A stretch of 64,000 nt of DNA from Artemisia argyi (GCA_030686995.1 CM060708.1:105687350-105751349); one strand, 5' to 3'; shown: positions 25,301 to 37,259, counted from the first letter of the stretch. Translations and numbers: made by a program. The notes: a model not told the origin generated them from the sequence alone.

Positions 25301-25576
25301 ATCTGCAGCAGGACGATCTGTGAGCCATTGTAGAAATCTCCGTTTCCAAACAGTATACGTTCCTGGTAGCAACATAGGAGGCCTTGATTCATTGCCAACG
25401 ATCAGAACATGACGAATGAGGGAGCTGTGACTTTGTTGTTGATGATACTGTTGCTGATGAGAATATTGGTGAGGAAGGTAGTTGGAAGAAGGTACAGTTG
25501 CTGATGACTGTTGCAGATGAGAATATTGGTGAGGAAGGTAGTTGGAAGAAGGTGATTGAGACATTGTAGATGACAT
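22370..25576 (-). pseudogene. Gag of element D with coiled-coil region, broken by two stops
   Basis: One frame runs from ATG at 25576 to 22370, about 1069 codons, interrupted by stops at 24206 and 23954. The N-terminus is Gln/Ser/His-rich with a tandem SSNYLPHQYSH repeat. Next comes a copia Gag (UBN2-like) domain with PPMLLPGTYTVWKRRFLQWL and YEMWKYLEAMHHTDELHHIR. The second half has long heptad-like Leu/Glu/Lys stretches (about 23560-23280), consistent with a coiled coil, and ends in repeated WVPTGRIF and WIPTGKI motifs. I recall this layout from Asteraceae copia elements. No CCHC knuckle is seen. I start at 25576 because an upstream ATG at 25669 adds a hydrophobic segment atypical of Gag. 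Confidence 0.8.
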
Positions 25577-26987
25577 ATCTCTCCCCCTTGATTGTTGCAA
25601 CGTAATCGAAATAATCAAACAAAATGTCACACTCAAGGTCGAAATAGTGATTTCTGGTTTTCCCTCCAAAATAATTTGAAAAAAAAATTCTCTTCCAAAA
25701 TTTTGAAAATCACTTTAAAATGCAATTATAAGGTTGCAAGAAAAATTTGAGTTTGAAAAATTTTGCCGCCAAATTTTACCGAAAAAATTTGAATTTTGGC
25801 CTAAAAATTTGAATTTTGGGCCAAAATTTTCACTGTTATACCAAAATTTAAATTTCGCGTAAAAATTGAACGTTTGGTCTCCTGTAAAAATTAAATTTTA
25901 CTCAAATTTTCCCGCCAAAAAACTTAGAAGATATGAGAAAGGGACTTGTGTGAATGATGGATCTTTTGTAGAAGATTGAAATGCACGTTCCTTTGGTTAA
26001 GTTCAAAATCCCTGGGGTAAGTTGAATTCTTACGCGTAACAATAATCTTACGCGTAAACTTTAGGTTATGCGTAAAGAGTAGTTTATGCCTAAACAAAGA
26101 GTTTATGCGTAAGTTTTCTCTTTACGCGTAAGCTTTGGCTTATGCGTAAGTTTAGACTTATGCGTAAGGTTAAACAACCAAACAAATCTTTCAAACTTAT
26201 CCAAGCGTGAAAGATATCCTTAGTCGAAGTATTCCACTAACTTATCCAAGCTAGGGAAGTACTGAGTCACCGTTGCACGAAGAGAAGACCTTGGTATGAA
26301 GTTATGCGTAGAATACTGAAACTTACGCGTAAGATAAAATCTTATGCGTAAGAGGTAATCTTATGCGTAAGAATTAGGCGTAGGAATCACTTATGCGTAG
26401 AACTTATGCGTAGGAAGTCACTTATGCGTAAGAATTAGGCGTAGGAATCACTTATGCGTAGAACTTATGCGTAGGAAGTCACTTATGCGTAAGAATTAGG
26501 CGTAGGAACTCAAAGTTACTCGTAAGAATAGGGTTTTGACCTATGTTACTCGTAACAAAAGGGTTTTGACCAAAAGTTACTCGTAGAAAGGACAAAAAGT
26601 ACTGTTTTCAGCTTTTGAATCGTACTATTCACAAAAGTTACGCATAAGGTGGTTAGAAGCTTGAAAAATCTCAAATTTTTGAAGAGAAATGCTTAGAAAT
26701 AAGGTACTTTTGATCAAATAACTTCACCAATACTTAGAAAACACTAACTAATGAAGATTTTGCTACCAAAAACTAGTTTTCCAATATCAAAGAAGCTATA
26801 AAACCTTAAAAAACCTTAAAAATCCAATCTTTATGCAAAAACTAAGCTTCAAATCACTATATCAACCTTGAAACTTGTCCAAGCTTCAAGATTTGAGTGA
26901 AAGAAACAAAGAAAAATGCAAAAAATAGATGAGAATCACCCTAAACCCCATGTAAATACCAAGAAACACACTTCAATCTCTAGTAGG
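25577..26987 (-). other. Element D leader
   Basis: About 1.4 kb between PBS and gag. It is A/T-rich with stretches like AAAATTTGAATTTTGG near 25780-25830 and holds the GCGTA motif cluster described separately. A GGGGGAG purine run lies at about 25577-25587, just before the gag ATG. No ORF is supported. Confidence 0.75.
26028..26650. repeat. Cluster of GCGTA motifs (TTAYGCGTAAG) in element D leader
   Basis: About 20 GCGTA cores occur in 480 bp (26034 to about 26505), many within CTTATGCGTAAG or the perfect palindrome CTTACGCGTAAG. A 61-bp unit (starting 26371, 26432 and, partly, 26493) is tandemly repeated. More degenerate TTACTCGTA copies continue to 26585. Confidence 0.88.
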
Positions 26988-26999
26988 CGAATGATACCA
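26988..26999 (-). other. Primer binding site of element D (initiator tRNA-Met type)
   Basis: On the minus strand TGGTATCATTCG lies 2 nt from the LTR end. TGGTATCA is the usual start of copia PBSs complementary to initiator tRNA-Met. The match ends after 8 nt. Confidence 0.8.
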
Positions 27000-27001
27000 C
27001 T

Positions 27002-27333
27002 TGTTAGGTCACCATTTATGTAAACACAAGTATGATAATGATAGAAATAAGATGAGAATGAGAGATGGTTGATGAAAAGTGAAAGAACAAGAGTTTCCTT
27101 AAGATAATCAAATAACCAACCAATGAAAAGTTTACATAAGCTTAGTATTTATAGGAGGAGGAGTAGGGCAACACTCCCTTCTTCCCTCCTTTCATTTAGA
27201 CGTGGGCTTTAAGGCCCATGGACTTACATTCTTAAGCCTTGTAACATGAACTAAGTAGATTAAATAACTAAGCAACCTATTACAAAAGGTAATGACCGAG
27301 ACTTGACTAAAATACAAAAGTATGATCCCAATA
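27002..27333 (-). repeat. Element D 5' LTR
   Basis: 332-bp copy of 15357-15688. Its outer end reads TATTGGGATC on the minus strand, so the conserved TG terminus is mutated. The GCATA duplication follows at 27334-27338. Confidence 0.93.
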
Positions 27334-29042
27334 GCATAAGTTATAGATCTAGCTCATTTCATTCATACAACAGCTTTTCATAACATTTACAGTCAAACTT
27401 TAGTAATCAAAATCTAAATTGGTCAGAGTTTCTATTTCATTCAAAAGTCAAAACAATTATACATCAGTTTTTTGGACAAAACTTTGTGAGTCTTCCTAGG
27501 ATTCAATTTTGATTGAAAATACATTTGGCTTGCTGTTTTATGAAGTTTATCTGTTAGAGAAGCAATTTTAAAAAGGAAAAGTTGGTTTTGAACTTGTTTG
27601 CTTATTGGAAAAAGCATTGGAAGTTGATTGTTTGAGCTTTTCTTTCCCCTGCTCATCAGGTTTTGAAGGGTCTGTTAGGTTAGCTAATTAGATTGGAGAT
27701 TAGTTTTGTTGGTGGATTTGGTATCTCAGGTGGATAGTGAGTATTCTGCCCCCTAAGTTTGCCTTTATCAGCTTATTATAACTGCTTATTTTGCCTGTCA
27801 TATAAGTGGTTCTTAGCATAAGATCTGTTATCCAATTAAGGGCTACAATTGTGTTCCTTGGTTCATTATCTGAATATTATTGTTCATTTAAGTCTATTTG
27901 TGCTTCTAGTTGTTCATTTCATTGAGATTTTCACCATTTGCTTGCACTGCTTGGCTTATTGCTTTTTCCATATAGCTTATTGGACCTGTTTGCACCATAA
28001 CCTGTGTTTCTAAGTTCATTTGGTCTTAATACTTTTTCATTAAGCATATTTGAGTCAACAAGTCAATTGGTCCAAGTTTGGTCAACTCTGGACAACTTTG
28101 CTTATTAATAAGCACATTTCTCATAAGATGTTTCAAAGCCTTAAGCTGTTCCATTACTTATTTTTCAAATTTTAAAATTTTCTCAAGTTTAGAATATTAA
28201 TTTGGAATTTCCTTGAATTTTTCATATTTTTCTGACCTTGTTTGCTATTTTTCTTATTTAATTTCCATTTTTACTCAATTTTTAATACTTTTTAATTACT
28301 ACAAATACCAAAAAAATCAGAAAAAGCCTAGAAAAATCCAAAAATATTTTATAAATTTATTTTCAGTAATTTTAGATTTTTAGAAATTAATTTTGCAATT
28401 TTCCCATTTATTTTGAATTTAATTTGAATTTTTATTACTTTTTAATTAGATTTAATAGTTTTTAATTCACAAAAATTGCACAAAAAGCCAAAAAAATTAG
28501 TTTTTTGTTTTAAAATTACTTTTTAGTTATTTTATAATTTTCAAAATTTAATTTGCATTTTTCTCACCTTATTTACATTTTCTTTTAATTTTAATTAGTT
28601 TAATTAGTTTTTAATTCATAAAAATTAAATAAAAAGTCAAAAAAAATATTTCTCTTTTTCTCAAAATTTTCTTTTATCATTTTTAACTTTTTAAATTTAT
28701 TTTCAAGTCCGTAGGAGTAGTGTAGCTTAAAATTCACTTTTTATTTCGTACATTTACGTTTAATTCACGTATTAGTATTACGGTTTTAATTTTGCGTTAC
28801 GTTTTTGGTTGAATTAATTGAAATACATGCTTAAGTGATTATTTGTGCTTCATTTATTTATTCATTAGTTTAATATCATTGAAATCACTTTTTACCACTT
28901 TCTTGACATGTTTCACGAATCGGGAATTCAAAATTCCATTCACCCTTCACACGGACTACGACCTCGGGTTATCCGTATTTCTTTGCGGATTTCGTGAGTA
29001 ATACTATACTATAATATATACTTGATTTGATTCAATCAATCA
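27334..29042 (+). repeat. Element C 5' LTR, second part
   Basis: Continues the LTR interrupted at 15356, starting with the second copy of GCATA. It matches 39272-40396 of the 3' LTR but keeps a 0.5-kb segment (about 27701-28222) that the 3' LTR lacks. It ends CAATCA six nt before the PBS. Confidence 0.87.
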
Positions 29043-29048
29043 AAATTT

Positions 29049-29066
29049 TGGCGCCGCTGCCGGGGA
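29049..29066 (+). other. Primer binding site of element C (tRNA-Asp type)
   Basis: TGGCGCCGCTGCCGGGGA, identical to the PBS of A and E, six nt after the LTR end. Confidence 0.9.
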
Positions 29067-29569
29067 AGGTTGAAGTGAATTTTTCATTTTGGTTTTTCGA
29101 AATTGTGTTTTGAAAACCTTCCTTGTATATATTTTCTATAAAAACCAAAAAAAAAAATATTGAAAAATAAAAAACACTTATCCTAAAGTGTTTTCAAAAA
29201 TACCAAAAAGAAAGTTACAGCCTCGACTCTCCCGTGGAAGGGAGGGCATTGTAAACCAAATAAGCTTCCCAATATAACAACGCGTGAAATTAGTTGCTAA
29301 TCGGATTACTTTGAATTCTACAACCGAATAAGCGGAAAATACGGTAAGCTTTGACATTAAATTGCAAGCTGAAGAGAGAAACACTCTTCTCTCCCATTCC
29401 ATCGCGAGTATATTTGAGGGAAACGGTTTACAATTAACGTAACGTTTGAAAAAGAAAACAAAAGTTTAAGTTTTTGAATTTAGCTTTCCAAAAACATAAA
29501 AATACAAAAAGATTTTCCTTTTCAAATTTGATTTTCATTTTATTTTTCAAAATTTGATTTTTGTGGTGT
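29067..29569 (+). other. Element C leader
   Basis: About 500 bp between PBS and the first Gag ATG. The first 350 bp are shared with the leader of element A. No ORF. Confidence 0.75.
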
Positions 29570-31740
29570 ATGAATACCCGTTCATCTTCTAAATGTCTTA
29601 TTTCTCCATTATCGAACCCAGAAAGTTTGATACGTCACATACACAAAGTTCGTTTCCCAAACGTTACGGAAATGGAACAAAATAACAACAACAATCAACA
29701 CCCTCCGGTGGGTGTTGTTCAAAATGCACCAGGTCCCGATCTCCGAACGATGGAGGAGCTGTGCCAACCGACGATGCAAGGAAGAGGCGGTCCGATTTCC
29801 CCTCTCAATATCGAGGCTACGGATTTTGGACTGAAGCATCAGATGATTCAACAAGTCCAAAATTCATGCGAATTTCACGGATTACCGGGTGACGATGCCA
29901 ACAAGCATCTCGAAAAATTTATAACCGTCACCCAAAGTATGAAACAACATGGGGTCTCCGATGACGCCCTTCGTCTTTCTCTCTTCCCCTATTCTTTGAC
30001 GCATCATGCCACCGCTTGGTTTGACCGTCTTCCCAAGAACTCGATTCATACCTTCAAATAAATGGTATCGAAGTTCTTGGCGAAATATTTTCCACCATCG
30101 ATTGTGACGAAACTTCGAAACGATATTAGCAATTTCCGTCAGCTTCCCGACGAATCTTTATTCGAAGCTTGGGAACGCTATAAGCTTGCTATTGATCGGT
30201 GTCCAAACCATAACATGCTTCTTGTTACGATAATTGATACGTTTTACAATGGTTTGACTTTGTGACATCGGGACACGATCAATGCAGCTGCGGGTGGAAC
30301 TTTTATGAAACGACGTCCTGAAGATTGTTACAAATTAATTGAGAATATGACTGCTCATTACAATTACTGGGATTCCTCAGCCGAGAGGAATGAGTCAAGA
30401 ACGACCGCTGCTCAAAATTCTTCTACGACTAATTCTGAAATAGCCGCCATTACTAAGAAACTCGATGATTTGTCAACTACTGTTTTACGAATGTACCAAA
30501 CGTCTCAGAATCAAAATCAAGTCAAAAACCATCAAGTCAATATGGTCAACAATGTTTGTGAGACTTGTGGTGGTCCTCATTCGTATCTTGAGTGGCCAGC
30601 CTCCGGTGGCTTCACTCATGAGAATGTGTATGCTACTTCGGGAACCTACAATATGGGCGGTAACGGATACCAACCACAGGGTGACCGAAATCTTCTTAGC
30701 TACCGTTCGAACAATTACGTTGGACCACCCGGTTTCAATCAACCAAATCAAGTTAATCAAGTCAATCAAGTGAATCATAACATGCAAAACTGAAACATTC
30801 AATTTAACCGAAATCAAAATCAAAATCGGATGAACAATGGTTTTCAAAATCAAAATCAAGGTTTTCATCAAAATCGGGGAAATTATAATCAAGGCCTGAA
30901 TCAAGGGAATTTTTAAGGTAATTATGGAAATTTTCAAAATGCTAATCATGGGAATTACAATCATGGAAATAAAAAATTTCAGAATGAAGGTTTCAACAAC
31001 AAAAATCGTGGTCAAAATTTTCAAAATCCAGTTGTGAATCAAAATCAGTCGTCCTCGGATGAGTTACTTAAGCAGTTTATGAAAAGTCAAGAGGAAATGA
31101 ATAAAATATTAATTAATCAAATGGGTGAATTGAAGAAGTCTTTAAATGATCGACCCTCGGGCTCGGGTACTCTTCCAAGCAACCCGATTGCTAACCCGAG
31201 GGGCAATGCTAAAGCGATCACGACTGGGAGCGGTATTACAATCGATGGACGAACGGATCCGACTACCTCTTCTTCTTCGTCTCCTAAGGTAGTCGCCCGT
31301 GAAACCGAGGTGACAACGGATACGGGAATTCCTAGTATTAATGGAAGGACCGAGAACATCCAACCTCCGGTGGTCCCAACGTCCAAAGGAAAAGATGAAG
31401 TTGTTCATGAAAATGAGAAAGAAATTCCTGTCAAAACAAACTTGCCTTATCTGTCACGCTTAAACGAACAAAAGCACCGTGAAAAAGATAAAAACCAGAT
31501 GGAAAAGTTTTACCAGATTTTTCAAGAACTGCATTTTGACATAAGTCTCGCGGATGCTATACTTTTGATGCCTAAATTTGCTTTAATGTTAAAAGGTCTT
31601 TTGAGTAACAAGGATAAATTGTTTGAAATATCACGAACCCAAATGAATGAGAATTGTTCGGCGGTTATCCTCAAAAAGCTTCCCGAAAAGCTTGAAGACC
31701 CCGGTCGATTTCTCATTCCATGCAATTTCCCTGGGATGGT
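29570..31740 (+). pseudogene. Gag region of element C, four premature stops
   Basis: One frame from ATG 29570 (MNTRSSSK) contains stops at 30059, 30263, 30791 and about 30914. It carries a retrotransposon Gag domain: LKHQMIQQVQNSCEFHGLPGD, RLSLFPYSLTHHATAWFDRL, KYFPPSIVTKLRNDI and ESLFEAWERYKLAIDRCP. The knuckle that reads [13 protein letters not shown] in E reads [13 protein letters not shown] here, so its last Cys is lost. An Asn/Gln-rich linker follows, then a segment (SRLNEQKHREKDKNQMEKFYQIFQ) before protease. Stops at 30059 and 30914 fit CAA to TAA, and 30263 fits CGA to TGA (inference). A 5-bp gap relative to E near 31740 shifts the frame into the protease. Confidence 0.88.
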
Positions 31741-34700
31741 TCTTCGCCTTGGCCGATCTTGGTGCGAGCATTAACCTAATGCCGTTATCCATTTGGAAAA
31801 AGTTATCTTTACCCGATTTAACTCCGACTTGCATGACCCTCGACCTTGCCGACCGAACTACTTCCCGCCTGATGGGAATAGCCGAGGATGTCTTCGCCAA
31901 TGTAGGAGAATTTCATTTCCCTGCCGATTTTGTCATTGTTGATTTTGAGGCCTATCTACGGGTACCTCTCATTCTCGGAAGAGGTTTCCTAATGACTGGC
32001 CGTGCTTTAATTTATGTTTTTGATGAAGAAATTAACCTAAGCGTTGGTACTGAAGCCGTAATGTTTAATTTGGATCAAACCGCGAGGTACTCCTCCGATT
32101 ATGACAAATATTTCGTAAACCGAGTAGATGTTATCGACGAAGTTACGGAGGAGTATGATCAAGAGTTACTTGGTTTTACCGAAAATGCTTCAAGTGGCAA
32201 TCCCACTCCTTCTTCTGAACCGATTATTTCCAATCCTTCCCCTTCCCTTACTCCTTTTGAGGGAAGTGATTTCATCTTGAAAGAGATCGAGGCCTTTCTT
32301 TCTAATGATTCAATTTTACCGGAAATTGATTATTCCGTTTGTGACCTGGAGGGAGATGTTCTTTTAATTGAAAAATTGTTGAATGAAGACCCAAACCCGT
32401 CCCTCCCTCCGATGGACCTTAAAATGGCCGATGTTAAAGAAGTTAAGCCATCTACTGAGAATCCTCCAGAGCCCGAGCTCAAGGATTTACCTCCTCATCT
32501 TGAATATGCATTTTTAGAAGGAACTGACAAACTTCCCGTCATAATTTCAAAAGAACTTAAAGATGAGGTGAAGAACCGTCTCTTAGATGTGCTCAAGAAG
32601 CATAAAAGTGTCATCGCTTGGCAAATTTCCGATATCAAGGGTGTCGACCCTCGTTTTTGTACGCATAAGATTTTACTTGAAGACAATTACAAACCGTCCG
32701 TTCAGCAACAACGACGGGTTAACCCGAAAATTCATGAGGTTATCAAAAAGGAAGTTATCAAACTCCTCGATGCCGGAATGATTTATCCAATCTCGGATAG
32801 TTAATGGGTTAGCCCGGTGCACTGTGTTCCAAAGAAAGGTGGAATGACCGTAGTGACAAATGAAGACAACGAATTGATTCTGACACGTCTTGTTACCGGA
32901 TGGAGAGTGTGTGTTGACTATCGAAAATTGAATGATGCGACTTGTAAGGACCATTTCCCACTTCCATTTATGGATCAAATGCTAGAACCCCTAGCGGGAA
33001 ATGAGTTCTATTGTTTTCTTGATGGATTTTCTGGTTATTTTCAAATGCCGATTGACCCTCCAGACCAGGAAAAGACTACTTTCACTGGCCCCTACGGAAC
33101 GTTTGCCTATCGTCGTATGCCTTTTGGCTTATGCAATGCTCCAGGCACGTTCCAAAGGTGAATGATGTCTATATTCTCAGATATGATTGAGAAAACCATG
33201 GAAGTTTTCATGGATGATTTCTCAGTTTATGGAGATTCTTTCACTTCTTGCCTCTCCCCTTTAGAAAGAATGCTGAAACGGTGTGAAGACACCAACTTGG
33301 ATCTAAATTGGGAGAAGTGTCATTTCATGGTTAAAGAGGGCATTGTCCTCGGCCATAAGATATGTAAATCTGGGATTGAGGTCGATAGAGCTAAAGTCGA
33401 TGTGGTTGCAAAATTATCTCATCCTACCACCGTAAAAGGAATCAGAAGTTTTCTCGGTCATGCCAGCTTTTACCGACGTTTCATCCAAGATTTTTCTAAG
33501 ATAGCCCGACCCTGACACACTTACTTGAAAAAGATGCTCCGTTTATCTTCTCAAATGAATGCATCGAAGCATTTAACATCCTTAAGAAGAAGTTAACGGA
33601 GGCTCCGATCTTAGTTACCCCCGATTGGGACTTGCCTTTTGAGCTAATGTGCGATGCGAGCGATTATGCTATTGGTGCAGTTCTGGGGCAACGCAAGTCA
33701 AAATATTTTCAGCCGATACACTATGCTAGTAAAACAATGACCGACGCTCCATACCATTATACGACTAGTGAGAAAGAGATGTTAGCCATCATTTATGCTT
33801 TTGAAAAGTTCCGACCTTATTTGCTCTTGAAAAAAAGCATAGTGTATACGGATCATTCGGCTCTCAAATATCTAATGGCAAAGCAAGATGCTAAGCCACG
33901 CTTGATGCGGTGGGTTCTACTCCTTCAAGAATTCAATATTGAAATTCGAGACAAAAAGGGAGCTAAGAACCTTGCTGCTGATCACCTTTCGCGTTTAGAG
34001 AATACCCATCAAAGTGATTTCGAGAAAAAGGAAATTAATGAAACATTTCCTCTCGAGACACTTGGGAGTTTATCACATTGTGATCCTGGTACCCCATGGT
34101 TTGCCGACTTTGCGAATTACCATGCGGGGAATTTCATTCGTAAAGGGATGTCATTCCAAGAAAAGAAGAAATTCTTCAAAGATGTTAAGCATTATTTTTG
34201 GGACGACCCCTACTTGTTTAAGATTTATGCAGATCACGTGATCCGGCGGTGCGTTCACGACAAGGAAGCCACTGAAATTCTCATGGAATGCCACAATGGA
34301 CCCACGGGGGGACCTCATGGTGCCAACTTCACCACAAAGAAAGTATTTGATTCCAGCTTTTACTGGCCGACGATTTATTGGGATGCCCATGAATTGGTGA
34401 AATCATGTGATTTTTGCCAGCGTCAAGGAAAAATTTCTCAGATAGACGAGATGCCTCAAAATGCTATCCAAGTCTGTGAAATTTTTGACGTCTGGGGTAT
34501 CAATTTCATGGGTCCATTCCCGTCTTCTCGTGATAACAAATATATACTTGTGGCCGTTGATTACTTGTCTAAAAGGGTTGAAGCGAAAGCACTCCGCACC
34601 AATGACGCCCGAGTTGTTGTTAAATTTCTTAAAAGTCTCTTCGCCCGATTTGGTGCACCTCGTGCTATTAGAGGTGATCGTGGGACCCATTTCTGTAACG

Positions 34701-35372
34701 AACAATTCGCTAAAGTTATGCTCAAATATGGTGTCACACATCGTCTTTCAACTGCATATCATCCACAAACGAGTGGTCAAGTTGAGCTCTCCAATCGTGG
34801 CTTGAATCGAATTTTAGAAAGGACAGTAGGTGAACATCGTGCTTCATGGGCTGATAAGTTAGATGACGCATTATGGGCTTTCCGTACCGCTTACAAAACA
34901 CCCATTGGGTGCACTCTTTACAAGCTGGTGTACGGGAAGGCCTACCATTTGCCCTTTGAATGTGAGCACAAGGCCTACTGTGCCTTGAAACATGCTAATT
35001 TTGATCTTCAAACCGCGGGTGATCATCGTAAAGTTCAATTGAATAAATTAGTCGAGCTTCGTGATCAAGCCTATGAGAATTCTTTGATCTACAAAGAGGA
35101 TTCATGATACTAAGATTAAAGATCGTATCTTCAACATTGGTGATCAAGTCCTTCTTTTCAATTCTAGATTGAAGATATTCTCGGGCTAGTTAAAAACCCG
35201 CTGGTCTGGACCATTCACCATTACCCAAGTATTTCCTTATGGAACCGTCGAGCTAGCTCAATCTAATGGTCCTAACTTTAAGGTGAATAGTCATCGTCTA
35301 AAACATTACTTCGGAGGGGACATACCACCCATGGTTGCCCCGGATCTCCAAACTTTCCCTAAGGATAACTAA
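31741..35372 (+). pseudogene. Protease, reverse transcriptase, RNase H and integrase remnant of element C
   Basis: The frame after 31741 starts at the protease active site [10 protein letters not shown], followed by a variable linker and RT. Stops lie at 32802 and 33159, on either side of the RT core ([16 protein letters not shown]). The FMDDFSV motif follows. A one-base loss near 33512 shifts frame. The next frame (to 35107) holds RNase H ([25 protein letters not shown]) and integrase ([39 protein letters not shown]). One residue after the first integrase Asp motif differs from E (WGIN for WGID), so the first catalytic Asp is Asn here. A gap near 35096 and a stop in LKIFSG-LKTRW end the frame. 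Closely related in order and sequence to E, but dead. Confidence 0.92.
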
Positions 35373-37245
35373 ATTCGAGGATCGAGTCAAGCTCATGTGA
35401 CTCGGTAATAAAAAACAAGCGCTTCGTGGGAGGCACCCCATGCTTATCCATTTTCATTTTCTTTATTTTCTTATTTCTTAAGTAACGTGACGTGAGGGGG
35501 GCAACCCTTTCCAAACTCGTGTTTTCGTGGTTGTTTGTGAATGTTCAGGAATTTCCCCAAAGTTTGAGGACTCTCGTGCTCGTACATTGTCGTTCTCTCC
35601 ACTCGAGTCTCATTCTTCGCTGCTCTTTCAGGAATTCAACATATCCAAAATCTTATCGACTAACGTTTATCTCTTGGCATACTTAATAAACGGCCTTAGA
35701 TATTACGTAGACTACCCATACCCTTTAAACATTGAGGACAATGTTTTACTTTAGTCTGGGGGGGGGGGGGGGTGAATCTTCGATTCGATTTGACCTGCTA
35801 CCTTCGTCTGAGCTGTTAACTTTCGCAACTCCGTTTTTCCACCAAAATTTTAAATTTTTTTCACCTCTTTAAAAAAAAATGATACATGATATAATAATAA
35901 GATTTGACACCTTGTTTTGACTTTCCTACCGGCGAGAGTAGAAATAAATGTTTCGACTTGACCGGGCGTGTTGAGCCCTAGCTCGTCTCCCTTAACCAAT
36001 ATAATCAAAAGATTATAGCTAAGCATCCGCGGATCTCATTACTTGGGATTTTAAATTTGCGGAGATCGAGGAATGATAGAGTTTATTTAGTAGTTTTGTG
36101 CTAAACATGGGGTTTGGTACACATAGGGGTACTGCCAGTGAATGTACTTGTGGCCTCCTTGTTCCCACAAGATTGCACACCAATAAAAATAGTTCCCAAC
36201 AAAATCTCTGCATACTGGGGTTTGGTACACATAGGGGTACTGCCAGTGTTACGGCGAAATAGACTATTGCATCTTGCCAGTTCGCAGCCGATGTTGTGAT
36301 CTTAGTAAAGGCCGTAGGACTCGAGGTTTGGCATATGATTATGAATATCAATAATAATAATCCAAAGCCAAATAAAAAGGCAGAGGAATCCAAAACTATA
36401 AAAAGCAGCGGATATAAATCCAAGGTCATAATAAAGCTCTTACATCTTGGCGGCTCTTAAACCGTTGTTGTAAAAGAAATAAAGGACTAAGGACCAAATA
36501 TTATTAAAGTGCTTATAATTATGCAAAAATGCCAAGCTTCGACTCTGGGGGTTTCCCTAATAAAAAGCTTCTATTTCGGGTCTCAAACATGGGATGTCTC
36601 GGCTGTAAATAAAAAGGGGCCCCCCACAAATTGTGTTAAATCAGAGACCTTCATGTGGACCCGATTTCTGTATGCAGGGGTTTTCGAGGGAAAGTTTGGA
36701 AACTACTTAGCGTTCAAATTTTGTGCTCTTATCGGGCTAAAAATTATCAACACGAGAAAATATGAAGCAATTCATTTCTCACAAATTAAAATCTTGAGAT
36801 ACAAAACTTAGGAACTGGGAACAAGAGGTAATTACACAAGTAACTTTTGTGGGTAGTGTTAGCATCTAACTTGTGGATAAACAATGATTTTGATTTTACG
36901 CTTAGTATGGGAGCTTGTGAAAAATTAGGGATGACGATTTTTATCTGTATGGTCTCTTCTCTATGAGAAGTGTTTCTACTCATAGACCCTGAAAGTTATC
37001 AACAGATAAGAATTGATAATGAAAGTCAAGGCAAATCGTCACATGTATAAATGAAAAAGTACAAAAAGAGTAGTAGTAGTTGTTATTCATGAAAATCAGA
37101 AAACGGAGCATTTTTAAGAATAAATGATTTTAATATCTCTTTTGAACATCATTGCTACTTTACAACATCAGTAAAGAGAGGTTTTCAAATTATTTATCTC
37201 TTAAGCATGAGGTGATGACATTGCGTGAGGACACGACAATACCTT
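35373..37245 (+). other. Element C 3' untranslated internal region
   Basis: No supported gene. It opens with two hairpins: CGAGTCA/TGACTCG at 35383-35404 and the AAGCGCTT plus TGGG/CCCA element at 35417-35445. The AAACATTG-AGGA-CAATGTTT hairpin (35727-35746) precedes a G run (35758-35772). A 32-bp direct repeat occurs at 36109-36140 and 36217-36248. The region is shared with element A. Confidence 0.78.
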
Positions 37246-37259
37246 AGTCTGGGGGATTT
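37246..37259 (+). other. Polypurine tract of element C
   Basis: AGTCTGGGGGATTT immediately before the 3' LTR start TGATG, matching the tract of element A. Confidence 0.87.

Larger units (their letters stand above)
15357..27333 (-). mobile_element. Element D: Sirevirus-like Ty1/copia element, integrase deleted
   Basis: Two 332-bp LTRs (TGTTGGGATC...CCTAACA on the minus strand) flank 11.3 kb, with 5-bp target duplications. A TGGTATCA PBS (initiator tRNA-Met type) follows the 5' LTR and TTAGGGGGAGAT precedes the 3' LTR. Gag with coiled coil and a reverse transcriptase/RNase H are present, but protease and integrase are missing. Many extra purine tracts in a 4.4-kb 3' region and a coiled-coil Gag fit the Sirevirus (SIRE/Maximus) lineage from family knowledge. 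LTRs differ at three of 332 positions. Confidence 0.85.

Noticed and set aside
26371..26510. Possible CRISPR-like array from the 61-bp repeats
   Set aside because: Plant DNA, tandem units without unique spacers, inside a copia leader.
30485..31042. 185-codon minus ORF within the C gag region
   Set aside because: Shadow of the Asn/Gln-rich gag linker, Ile/Leu-rich translation without domain.
36509..36811. 100-codon ORF in C matching a 79-codon ORF in A (1764-2003), possible env-like protein
   Set aside because: Base differences between the copies are mostly amino-acid changing and there is no hydrophobic or signal segment. DNA-level similarity of the shared 3' region explains it.
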